Made by a program: the position numbers and the translations under genes
Shown here: in pieces, positions 54,736-64,000 of the stretch
How the letters are laid out: every line of letters starts with the position of its first letter
How positions within the stretch are numbered: the stretch's first letter is position 1
DNA from: Ceratothoa steindachneri
Taxonomy: Eukaryota > Arthropoda > Malacostraca > Isopoda > Cymothoidae
DNA: 64,000 nt
Assembly (NCBI GenBank): GCA_963969495.1
Contig: OZ018321.1
Coordinates: 134,472,315-134,536,314 of the forward strand
Direction of reading: 5' to 3'
The notes under the pieces: generated by a model
Databases searched by the model: none
The model's input: the letters and a program-made list of their open reading frames with translations, nothing else
What the model was told of the DNA's origin: nothing

Positions 54736-55740
54736 AGCAGAATGAGGTCAAATGGCGAGCAAGTGCCTCTCTGTACCCACGTGGATCCTGAGATCACCGC
54801 ATGGAGCTGTGAAAGCATGGCTGAAGCTGGGCAAGGAGTCGGCCGATGCCGTTATCGCACGCCCCAGCTGTATTTGCGTAGGAACCGATGTTATCGTCCC
54901 CCACAAACACCTCTCCACTAGCATTCTGCCTTTCCGCTCGAAGATTGAAATCCGTTGGACATTCCAACCAACGTTATCACGATTCCCCCTTCCTCTGAAG
55001 GAGTCGCCTACTTCGGCGAACAATCTGAAGGACGCCCCCCACCCCCTCTGCGTCGATTTCGATCCGTAAACTCTGCCATAGTCAATCGGCAAGTATCCCC
55101 ATCCATGAACTCTGCCATAGTCAATCGGCAAGCTTCGACATCAGTGAATTCTGCCATAGTCAATCGGCAAGTATTTGACGAGGATTGCCGACTCCGAAGG
55201 CTCGACAAGTGCTCCCTCGTCTGAAGCAAGAGGTAACTTGACTTCTCCCGTCGCATTCATCGTACCCCAACTAGCCCATTTTCAGCAACGAACACGTAAG
55301 GTAATCGTAACCGTTGCCACCTGCAGATTGCTCCATTATTTGTGTGAACGTCCCAATTTAAAATCGCCCTTTAAATCACCAAACTGAATCTGACCTCTTT
55401 AATCCCTTAATTACCCTAGCTGTATCTCGTGTAGACCTTTAACCCCGTCGGGGCGACCATTCCCTTTAAACCCAATTTCTGTGTAAATATAAAAATCATT
55501 TTGTTGTTAGTAAAGATATATTTTCGTCATTTTCTTTCTTTTGCAACCCCAGCGCGTACCAGCTACCCATTAAGCTTTGGCCAACTTGCACTCTGAAATA
55601 TTTGTTTAAAAGGATTCCGCAAAGTTAATAATAAACCATCCGCACTGGACTCATAACAATTTTTCCTTTTACTAACGGTCTTCAACCAACTTTGGCCTCA
55701 AGCCCCAAAGTACCTACGTATATATAAATATAGAGTCTGG
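54736..55740. other. Possible LTR or untranslated retroelement sequence
   Basis: It starts with TGTAGCAGAATGAGG and contains the 3-copy repeat. The end (about 55440-55560) has TAAATATAAAAATCATTTTG and a T-rich tract. This is compatible with an LTR but no matching second copy was found in the window. Confidence 0.3.
55066..55172. repeat. Three-copy repeat, about 40 bp
   Basis: TCTGCCATAGTCAATCGGCA occurs at about 55073, 55110 and 55149, each preceded by AACTC or AATTC. Confidence 0.85.
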
Positions 55741-56061
55741 CCATTCCACGACAGAGATAATACTACAATTTTATTTTGAGTTATTAATTAAATCAAGTTT
55801 ATAAGATGTCAGAGCCGACAAAGACCGTGTAGTCCACTTCTGGGCCAGCTCTCCTTCGAACTACCGGGATGCAATTAAAGTGTGCATCTAAGCGGTTCTT
55901 AAACATGTTTATGATTGTTGATTTAACAACGATCTCTGGTAACTCGTTCCACGAAGAAATCACCTTGTTTAGGCAAAATTCTTCGCTATATTTGTTTCAA
56001 ATCTTCCTTTCTTAAGTTTGTATCCATGGCTTCGGGTTCTTGAGGAAGCGTCCAACTTGAA

Positions 56062-56845
56062 AAGTTTTTTTTCAATTTTTTACTTTATCAAAATTGCTTA
56101 GGATTTTAAAGACTTGTATGAGTTCTCCTCTTAACATTCTCGTCTCAAGTGATTGCAGGTTGAGTGCTTTAATTATGTCTTCGCAGGACCTTTGACGTAG
56201 TCTAGGTATCATTTTTGTAGCACGATGTTGCACTCTCTCCAACATTTCTATATCTTTCCGCAAGTATGGAATCCAAAACTGAACTGCGTACTCCAAATAA
56301 GGTCGAACCAAAGATTTGAACAGGAGAATTACTATAATTTCCGATTTGTAGGCAAAATTTCTATATATGAAACTGAACACTCTGTTTGCTTTCTTGCATG
56401 CCTCCGCGCGCTGTCTTCCAACTTTCAAATCGTTGCAGACTATAACACTAAGATCTTATTTTCTGATAGCTTTTTCAGTGGCAGACCGTTTATTGTATAG
56501 TTAAATTCTTCGTTTCTTGCTCCAATGTGTAGTACCTTGCATTTATCAATGTTGAGTTTCATCTGCCAATTTTCTGAACATTCCACAATGCTGTTTAAGT
56601 CTCTCTGGATTTTATGTTAATCGGCAAGTGTTATTGATTTACAACCCAGCTTTGTATCGTCTGCAAATTTTGAGAATAGGCTCGCTATGCCTTCATCTAA
56701 GTCATTTACATATATTAGAAAAAGCAATGGACCCAGCACGGACCCCTGGGACACTTCGCTTGTTACGCCTGCCATCTTGATTGGTGACCATTTATGACTG
56801 CAGGTTGTTTCCTTCCGTTGAGCCAGTCTTCGATCCACTTCAATA
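56062..56845 (-). pseudogene. Reverse transcriptase fragment of the L2/CR1-type LINE
   Basis: The strand encodes [20 protein letters not shown] (motif B), [15 protein letters not shown] (motif C, FADD), and after a break KKANRVFSFIYRNFAYKSEI, LLFKSLVRPYLEYAVQFWIP and RKDIEMLERVQHRATKMIPR, the typical L2/CR1 thumb and C-terminus. It is similar in wording to the plus-strand fragments at 8435 and 34540. Confidence 0.85.
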
Positions 56846-56879
56846 CATTTCTACCAATTCCATGAATGGCAATCTTCAT

Positions 56880-57130
56880 AAGTAGAAGCTTGTGGGGTAT
56901 CATACAACATTACGCCGCCACCTCTTCTACCAACCCTCTCCTTAAAAAAGAGATTGTAACCTGAGATTTCAAATTCACCGACAAAGTCTCTATTAAAATA
57001 TTTGTCCAACTCTCGGAAATTGTTATTAGATCGAAATTCTCATTTTCTACAAGAAGCTTAAATTCATCGATTTTATTTCTCGACTTGAAGATGTAAGTGA
57101 GGATATCTTGGATGAATGGAAGTTATCCCG
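56880..57130 (-). pseudogene. APE endonuclease N-terminus of the L2/CR1-type LINE
   Basis: The strand encodes RNKIDEFKLLVENENFDLIT then ISESWTN and, after a frameshift, RDFVGEFEISGYN and VGRRGGGVMLYD. These are the start and the RGGGV motif of a LINE endonuclease. The rest is deleted up to RT. Confidence 0.7.
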
Positions 57131-57904
57131 ATCCTTATGTTACCAATTCTGGCTTCTCGACGATGATACTTAACCAAGATGTGAACCTCTTCTCGAATAG
57201 GAATTCACTTTGGCTTTCCTCAATGATGAGGGGTATCTCTGCTTTTTTCAGCAAACTGAGATACGTGATTTTCTTTGGACGAGAATGGTAGGAGAGTTGG
57301 TCACGATACCACTGGTCTGCTCTTCTAAGCGACCAAAGGAACAGCCTCGGGATGGTGAGTCCCACTTGGTTCCAATTATCTTCTTTATTCCCTGTTTGAC
57401 TCAGGGAGTCGTCTTCTTCTCTCGATGGCTAGACGGATCCTCTTCCAAATTTCTCACGATCGAAATATATACGTTGATTATCCCCTGGAGGGGTAGGGGC
57501 GAGGGAGTTTAGGCGGGGCGAACCCCCACTAGCCTACAGTTTAGCCCCTCTCCTAGAGCATAAATTTTCAACGCTGTGACACTTCATCCCTTCATGTTTA
57601 CTCACGGGGAAGGTGAAATTTCGTCTATTTGGCGAAAAATAGACATTAATAATCGGAGGGAACAGTGAGCCTGTTCATAGATTTTCTGCCGATGAAGCCT
57701 TAGGCAGCAAGATTTTCATTCTAAAGGCTCTCACACCCTCCTATGTGTCTATTAACGGACTACACCCCTAGTCTCGTAAATTAAAAAATCTGCTGACTGA
57801 AATCCGTCTTTGCAAGCGATTTCGAAGGGTCTTGGTGCATCAGGGAAGGATGGGGTGGAGGGTGGAAGTCTTTGCCCATGCGGAGCGTAACGGTTGTCGC
57901 TGTA

Positions 57905-57905
57905 A

Positions 57906-57962
<57 letters not shown>
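57905..57962. repeat. (TA)n microsatellite
   Basis: About 56 bp of TA lie at the end of ORF1 of the L2/CR1-type LINE. Confidence 0.95.
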
Positions 57963-57963
<1 letters not shown>

Positions 57964-57965
57964 CA

Positions 57966-59012
57966 AAACTAGCGTCTGCTTGTCCTTGTTATATTCATTC
58001 CTCCATAAGCATTATTTAAGACTCTGCCAAGTCTTGCAGCTCCAACCTGATTCAGATGGAATTCCCTCTTGCTGGAAAAAGTCTTCACGCTCGTAGAAGT
58101 CGTTCCAGATTTCGATAAAGTGCACTCTTTCTCCTGGCAAAGACCTTTCACACAGTTATAGATGTAAGATGTCTTTCCCAGAAAGAGTTCTGCGCCCTTA
58201 TTCTTGGAAGAATGCCTGAAAAAGAAACATTCCTACTCTTTTCTTTCCGTTTCCGCACCAGCTGCAGGTACTTCGCCAGAAGGTCTGCTGATCTGGTAGA
58301 AAAAATATTGTTAGTTTCGACGTGGATCATCAAAGCCGCCTCCTGCGTGGATCTACTCGTGTAATCATCGAGCGAATCTATCAGGGTTTCGACTCTCCCC
58401 CCTGGGTAGCAGTATCTCCTACTCTTCGCTGGTCGCCTTCTACAAAATTCTTCCAGTTGTTGCCTGACGATGGAGTCTTCCACCAGATGAATCTCAATTT
58501 CTTCATCCTGTGAGTTGTCTAAAACAGAAAATCTATTTTCTATTATTGTCGGTAGCTTCCGCTTCAGGCGTCTCGGTGAAAATCCTCGACGAACGGGCAC
58601 GAAAGGTTCGTCTCCGTTCGCATGCGTCTCGACTCCTGTGCGTCCGTGAGGCACGGGAGCTGCTTCACGCAATTCCCGTGTTGTCTGAATTCCGTGGGGC
58701 GGTCCAACTACTGCAGTTGTCTCCAGTTCTCGTTGTCCGCAGGGGACAGACGCTGTGACAGACGCCGCTGCATGCTCGGACACGCTCTGGTCGCCCCCGG
58801 CCACCTGTGAGTAACTAGGCTGCTCATCATTTTGCGTCTCAAGCTCCTCAAACCTGGCACGCACCGATGCTATCTCCCGGTTTCGGCGACGGAGCTCAAC
58901 TTCCAACTGGTCATGAGACACACAGCCTCTACAACTTGTTCACTGGCTTTCAAAGTTGGCCAGCAAAAACCGCCCTTTGCACGTCGCGCAGACACGTTTC
59001 TGTGGAGTCATC
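57966..59012 (-). pseudogene. ORF1 of the L2/CR1-type LINE: zinc ribbon plus SGNH esterase
   Basis: The ATG at 59012 opens MTPQKRVCATCKGRFLLANF, then a TGA, then CRGCVSHDQLEVELRRRN: a CxxC...CxxC zinc ribbon followed by a coiled-coil-like region (about residues 35-60). The long frame 58921-58148 continues with a Gln/Ser-rich linker and the esterase-like part: VEDSIVRQQLEEFCRR, YCYPGGRVETLIDSLDDYTS, MIHVETNNIFS (normally HVGTND) and SGILPRI. The last block (EGIPSESGWS...LGRVLNNAYGGM in another frame) follows near 58000. The altered catalytic blocks and frame breaks make it a relic. Confidence 0.78.
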
Positions 59013-59049
59013 TTAAAAACAAGCCTGTTTAACCTAGTGATAAAAAGAG

Positions 59050-59375
59050 AATTGTTATTTTACCTGAAATATAAATAGACGTTATATTCCTGAAAGAAAT
59101 GGAGAAGTGTTATGCCTTCTGAAAAAAGTAAGCAATGATTATTATATCTGGAAAAGGAAGAAAAAACAACTAAACTGTTAATTTTCCTGAAATACGAATA
59201 AGCGTTGCATTCCTGCAAGAAATGGAGATGTGTTATGACAGACAGGTAAAAGGAAACTGTTATTTTACCTGGAGGAGCAAGGAAAACAAAACAAAACAAA
59301 CAAATTTATTTTACCTGAAATAGAAATAAACGTTATATTCCTGAAAGAAATGGAAAAGTGAAAGGTTGGCTGAAA
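59050..59375. repeat. Tandem repeat, about 125 bp unit, three copies
   Basis: TTTACCTGAAATA-AAATA-ACGTTATATTCCTG-AAGAAATGGA starts near 59060, 59185 and 59310. The middle copy is more diverged. Confidence 0.8.
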
Positions 59376-59471
59376 AAAAAGAGAACAATGTTAGATGCTT
59401 AGAACTACGGCATCACGTCAGCTTAATCGGCTATCAGCTGTTCAAATGGCAGCAGCGAACCGTTTCCTCTA

Positions 59472-60060
59472 TTACTCCGCTAACAAAGAGAAAGAATATA
59501 TACAGTATTACGTAACATACCTAGTTATTATATTGAATGGAGTTAAGGGTAAAAATTTATATCGCCTGAAAAGAATAAATAAGTTAAAATATATTCACTT
59601 GTGCAGACGACTATTCTGTGACGCAACCTTGTGCTAACAAGATGGCCATATTACTCCGCCAACAAGGAGAAAAGAATATATACGGTATTACGTAACAGAG
59701 ACCTAGTTATTATATTGACTGGAGTTAAGCATACAAATTTTCCGCCTGAAAAGAATAAATAAGTTTAAATAAATTCACTTGTGCAGACGACTATTTCGTG
59801 ACGCAACCTTGTGTTGACAAGATGGCCTTATTACTCCGCCAACAAAGACAATAATATATACGGTGTTACGTAGCAGAGATTTAGTTATTGTAATGACTGG
59901 AGTTAAGCGTAAAAATTTATACAGCCTGAAAAGAATAAATAAGTGTAAATAAATGCAGATGTGCAGAGGACTATTCCGTGAGGGAACCTTGTGTTGACAA
60001 GATAGCCACTCCTGCTTGCTTACAAATCAAGAAGAATGGGACTATTATAACTCCGCCCAC
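59472..60060. repeat. Tandem repeat, about 180 bp unit, three copies plus a partial one
   Basis: Units start with TTACTCCGC-AACAA near 59472, 59651 and 59831; a partial one starts near 60046. Each contains GGAGTTAAG-TA-AAATTT, CCTGAAAAGAATAAATAAGT and GCAGACGACTATTC-GTGACGCAACCTTGTG. Confidence 0.9.
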
Positions 60061-60429
60061 AAGGAGAAAGGACTACACACACAATATATATATATACTAG
60101 CACTTTTTCGAAACTAGAAAAGAAAAAAAATAATCGGACACTACACACACAGATTCTTTGAATTGCAGTTATTCAGAGCAAACTAAAAAACGTGCGCACT
60201 CACAACTGTCATACCGTGATGCACTGATCGAGAACCGTATTAAAATGGTCTTCAAGTCTTTGGAAAATTACTATGGACAGGACCAATGACAGAGTGTGTA
60301 TGTTGGCCGCGAACGGAGTGGGAACCAATCATAGAATTTCATAAGACTTCAAAATGCTCGCCAATACCACACTATAAACTCATTAGCATCGGGAGAAGAA
60401 ATTCCTGCATTGTGGTCCCAGTGACGGAA

Positions 60430-60745
60430 AGAGACCACGCCTCCTATACGATTTATAGAAGAAAAATGGAGAATTCAAGAAGGGATTCATTTACTCTTGG
60501 GTAGACGGTTAAGTTAGATAGACGATCGAATGTAAAGAACTACATAATTACGGTTCGTTCAGCGTTGCGAAGCCCCCGTTATAACCACCTAATCCTTGTT
60601 CTCGTAACACTCGCTTCCCTGACCGTAATCGTGCAAACGCTAGCCTCAACTTTGTCTTGCTTGTTTTTGTTTGTCGGAATTGAATATTTATTTTTTTACG
60701 TGATTCCTCTCAGTCTTTTCTCGATCACAAGCCTTCGGTAAGCCC
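60430..60745 (+). mobile_element. LTR-like segment (related to 43495-43825)
   Basis: GACCACGCCTCCTATACGAT, TAGACGATCGAATGTAAAGA, TCCTTGTTCTCGTAACACTC and TTTTCTCGATCACAAGCCTT are shared with the segment at 43.5 kb. The probable TATA box is TATACGATTTATAG. It is likely the R-U5 part of an LTR on the plus strand; no body was found. Confidence 0.5.
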
Positions 60746-61267
60746 AGCTAAGCCGGTATATTATTTGAGTATCTTTGGTGTCAGATACGAGATTAACACC
60801 ACCCTTCACCTCACTAGTGGGACTTGAGGGACCTCTCCAAAATATCCACGTCTTTTTACTTCCTCTCATTGGGTTCCTCATCCTCACCCATAAATCGAGT
60901 TACCTCCTACCTTCAACCTATCAGCGCCGTAAAACATGTAACCGTGAGCCCTCTAAAGTGGCAGGTGGTCCCCCCTATAAAGTGTTAACCCGAGGCTTCT
61001 CATAAAGAGGTGACTTATTTACCCTAAGAGCCCCCCTCACCGTTCTCTTTAAGCTTACCTCCTTTACGGGTAGAACGGGCGAGCGACGAACATGAGGAGC
61101 GAATAATGAACCTTGCTGTGGTTGTTTGGTTTTTATGCAGCTTCATTGTTTGGTGCTCACATTCATCGTTCAACCACACCGGCGATAAATGGGAAAAGTT
61201 TAAGGGAGCGGGAAAAGAGAGTGGGATCTGGGCAAGCGAGCAAACATGCTAGTTAGGTCAAGAAAAC
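60746..61267. other. No recognised feature
   Basis: This is mixed-composition sequence between the LTR-like segment and the hAT-like element. Confidence 0.4.
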
Positions 61268-61754
61268 CATAGTTGGGCGTTATCGTGATAACGATATCGG
61301 GTTATCAGTTATCATATATTTTTTTCGCGTTATCGATTCATCGGTATCGCCGATACTTTTGGTTCCAAACTAGCGATAATTGATAATTTCAGTTCAATTT
61401 TTGGTTCCAGTTTAGCACAGGGGCGAGCCGCGCATGCCTTGGAGGTAGAAATAGGCAGGTCCGAGCAGGGAGGAAGATCCTCAAAACCTATGAGGAGATG
61501 AAGGAGAGCCTCACCAGGTAAGAAACTAAGAAACAGTATTAAAATATTCCTTCTAATGTATTATAAAATAACGCTATATATAGTCAATAATCAATATTGT
61601 ATTATAATTTTGGATTTATCGATTTTGTCGGTTATCACCTTATCGAGCGATAAATTTATCGCCAGTTATCGATTATCAGTTATCACCGATAAGGTTATCG
61701 TTATCAATTTATCGGTTATCGTGATTCATTTTTTCGTTATCGTGCCGACCTATG
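61268..61754. mobile_element. hAT-like non-autonomous element rich in TTATCG motifs
   Basis: The left end CATAGTTGGGCGTTATCG and the complement of the right end CATAGGTCGGCACGATAACG are similar. Flanks AAGAAAAC and AAGAAACT share six of eight bases. The interior is crowded with GATAA/TTATC and CGATAA motifs in both orientations, especially at 61275-61385 and 61615-61745. It contains no transposase ORF. Confidence 0.6.
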
Positions 61755-62776
61755 AAGAAACTAAAAGTCTAAAACAAGCGCTTAAAAGTCTACAGCCCAG
61801 ATCGCTTAAAGATATGCAGAGACATCGTATACAATTTTAGGGGATACTAAAATCTTTGCTTTCTGAATTTCAATGAGCCACATATGTATGTAGAACGTAA
61901 TTACTTAAAATTAAAACTGAAAATACCGTCAACGTAAAATCTAAATATTTCCTAACGTTACATAATTTAAAAAACTCAGTTAAACTATAGCAGGTACTCA
62001 AAGGTTAATAAATGCGTACGAGTTATAGGGGTCAAGTGTTAATAATGGCACCGACCGTTCTTTTTGTAGGCTTCAGCGCAGAGTTGAATTCGCTTGACCG
62101 AGGCTTGAGATTAGGTAGGCTGGTTTTAATGAGGCAGAACTTAATGGCAAGAAACGGACTCGTGACCCTAGTAATAACAAAAAGGCAAGTAAGCTATACT
62201 GACAGACGACTTAAGTGATTCTTTGTCTATCTTAGATTCCTCTCTTAGTGCCTTTCTTCGTCTCCTCGCTTTTAATGTTTTCGTCCGTAGGTATATCTAG
62301 GCCCCTCGCTTCCAAGGGGCGCTATCTCTTTTCTTTGACCTGGGCGCGGCGGGGCGCAGCTAATGATCATAGATATGTTCGTCAGTTCTTTTGTTGACCG
62401 TTACAAGAGGTATGTGCGTTTAATGAAACTACATATTTTTTCCAAGTTGTGCCTATATCTAATATCAGAAAGACCGTTTACATTTGACAGGTCCTCGAAA
62501 ATTTTAACCGGTCAAAGCACATAACACCCTTTATTTGCTCGGCTTGCCCCTGTTATCTATTATTAGGACGTTTCGTCTATTAGTAAGACGTTTCGGCGTG
62601 GGAACTCTGGCTGTCCGCTTGCTTGTCTCATGCTTCTCTTAATACATATACAATTGTGATATAAGTAGTTCTGTCTATTTTACATTAATTCACTTCCTAT
62701 TACATGGCACATTATCTCATTAATTAATGCGTATACCTAATTTCAGGATTTCATAGGTATGTAGGACTCGTTTGCA
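61755..62776. other. No recognised feature
   Basis: This is AT-rich sequence. GACGTTTCGTCTATTAG and AGACGTTTCGGCG near 62568-62600 form a short direct repeat. No gene was recognised. Confidence 0.4.
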
Positions 62777-63837
62777 AAATAGGTAGGCCTGTGGCACCCA
62801 AATTGCAGGATTTAACAGACCCGGCAAGGAACTCTACAAATGGACTTTCGGTGAATTTATGTCAAATCCAAAAATTGCTATGTGTTTAAATTAAGGAAAT
62901 CATATGCCAGGTGTAATAAATAAAGAACATAAGATATATGAACAAGAAACAAAATATATGTCAAATTGTACATACAAATAGATGTGAGGCAAGCGGTCGT
63001 TAGAGGCGCGCGGCAACACACGAACATTCGCACAGCTATCAAAGGTCAGCAGCTGAACAAATACGAGTCTTGCGCTCATACAAACATACGCGGGCTAAGA
63101 ATAATTATCAGCAAAAGGTCACAACAGGCATGCTGAACAAATACAGGATCTGACCAGAGAAATTTGACAAAGAACTGGAAGAGACAAGCGAGTCCCTATA
63201 ATTAAAATAAACCTTAGACATGGGAAATGCATAGGTACAACAAGTACACATAGATTACGGAACTACGCTCAAGGGGTGGAAGCAACGAACAAATTTGATC
63301 ACGGACAAGTCAAGGTCACGCCCCTTGGAGACGACACACAATATATATAGGGAGATAGAGAGACAGAGAAGGATCAGTAATTATTCAGACAGTCCATATT
63401 CAGCAGTTAATTCATTCGATCATTAAGTCAAAGTGTTACGAAACCCCGTTAAACTAGCCTAAATCCTGCCGCCTCTAGACTCGACACTTCGTGTAAAACA
63501 GAAGCCAACACACCGACCGCAGAGAACTCGAGACTTTTCCGCTTGCCCGTTTTTAGTAGGCCATTTTAAGAATAAAGTTATTTTCTTTTGCCCCGTCCTT
63601 TCGAAGTCCTTTTCTAACCCCGATCACGGAGACACCTTCAGTAAACACAGCCTACCTAATCTCAAGCCTGGGTTGAAGGAATCTCCCTCTGCGTCGAAGC
63701 CTACAAGAACGTTCGGCGCGCCAACCAAATTATCATTCCATCCTCACCCCCATAGGACCACCGGGCGCTCATTTGTGATGTTCCTCGCTCAGCCTACCTA
63801 TCCTGCAATTTGGCTGCCACAGGCCTACTTTTCTTTG
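62777..63837. repeat. Inverted repeat (about 35-bp arms) around an LTR-like segment
   Basis: TAGGTAGGCCTGTGGCACCC followed by AAATTGCAGGAT (left, about 62783-62815) is the near complement of ATCCTGCAATTTGGCTGCCA followed by CAGGCCTAC (right, about 63800-63830). Confidence 0.75.
62930..63720 (+). mobile_element. LTR-like segment
   Basis: TATATATAG (about 63341) precedes an R-U5-like stretch with GTGTTACGAAACCCCGTTAA and AATAAAGTTATTTTC, the same layout as the LTR-like segments at 43.5 and 60.4 kb. TTCGGCGCGCCAAC near 63712 could be a primer-binding region. The rest of the element was not found. Confidence 0.4.
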
Positions 63838-64000
63838 CAATTTGGTTAATATAAAACAATTTTAAATGTTTCTTATTTTCCTTAATAAATTTCCATTTAT
63901 TATTATTATGTTAAGGCGTGGCAATGCAATGGTCTTAACTGGATTCACAAATAGAGAAACGATGGGTCTCTGGCAAACGTAACTCGTCTCTCAGAGCGCG

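Larger units (their letters stand above)
55740..59015 (-). mobile_element. Degraded L2/CR1-type LINE with esterase ORF1
   Basis: The order on the minus strand is ORF1 (59012 down), spacer with a (TA)n array, endonuclease N-terminus (about 57110-56890), RT (56845-56062) and 3' UTR (to about 55740). The endonuclease C-terminus and RT N-terminus are deleted. Frameshifts and stops are present throughout. Confidence 0.72.

Noticed and set aside
54748..55131. Overlapping frames on both strands suggesting a small gene
   Set aside because: No domain, no splice context, and the C-terminal part is a 3-copy tandem repeat.
55066..55172. CRISPR-like array (three repeats with spacers)
   Set aside because: The genome is eukaryotic, there are no cas genes, and the spacer lengths and contents look like a decayed tandem duplication.

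Overview
This window looks like nuclear DNA of an arthropod, most plausibly a crustacean. The evidence is indirect: one multi-exon, intron-containing gene (TCERG1-like) surrounded by RNase H-bearing I-type LINEs, L2/CR1-type LINEs with esterase-like ORF1, a Penelope-like element, Gypsy, Tc1, mariner and hAT-type elements, and very long (TA)n arrays. Nothing prokaryotic, plasmid-like or viral was seen. The taxon is an inference; no species can be named from sequence alone.

1-25.3 kb: the 5' part of a host gene on the minus strand, orthologous by domain content to transcription elongation regulator 1 (TCERG1/CA150). Ten coding exons (25346 down to 5855) join in frame through canonical GT-AG introns and encode about 656 residues: a short acidic N-terminus, very Gly/Pro/Met-rich segments, WW1, a Gly/Asn/Asp segment, more Gly/Pro, WW2, an acidic segment and the first half of WW3. 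The rest of WW3 and the FF domains must lie beyond position 1. The introns are full of transposons. The intron between exons 5 and 6 was about 225 bp before a sense-oriented I-type LINE inserted (14-bp target duplication); a second, younger copy of the same family then landed inside the first (12-15 bp target duplication), giving 9.9 kb.

25.3-35 kb: upstream flank of TCERG1, another rearranged I-type LINE copy (26.5-31.7 kb), a degenerate endonuclease relic, and a cluster of three short inverted-repeat elements, two of them with perfect 8-bp target duplications.

35-41.2 kb: a Penelope-like element (RT plus GIY-YIG nuclease) split in its RT gene by a fairly young LINE that carries SGNH-esterase, APE endonuclease and RT domains in one near-continuous frame.

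42-52 kb: a nested stack. A Tc1-like transposon was hit by a Gypsy element (5-bp target duplication GCAAT). The Gypsy element was in turn hit by a mariner (TA) and by a hAT-type non-autonomous element (CTTCTAAC) that contains three (TA)n arrays. A second mariner sits in a retroelement gag-like ORF at 50.3-53.9 kb.

52-64 kb: low-complexity proline-rich sequence, several minisatellites, a degraded L2/CR1-type LINE (55.7-59.0 kb), LTR-like relics, a hAT-like element full of TTATCG motifs, and an inverted repeat around an LTR-like segment. No tRNA, rRNA or CRISPR was recognised. No clearly new biological system was found; the strongest observations are the datable nested insertions, the unusual Gly/Pro-rich TCERG1 N-terminus and a foldback with hammerhead-ribozyme-like cores.
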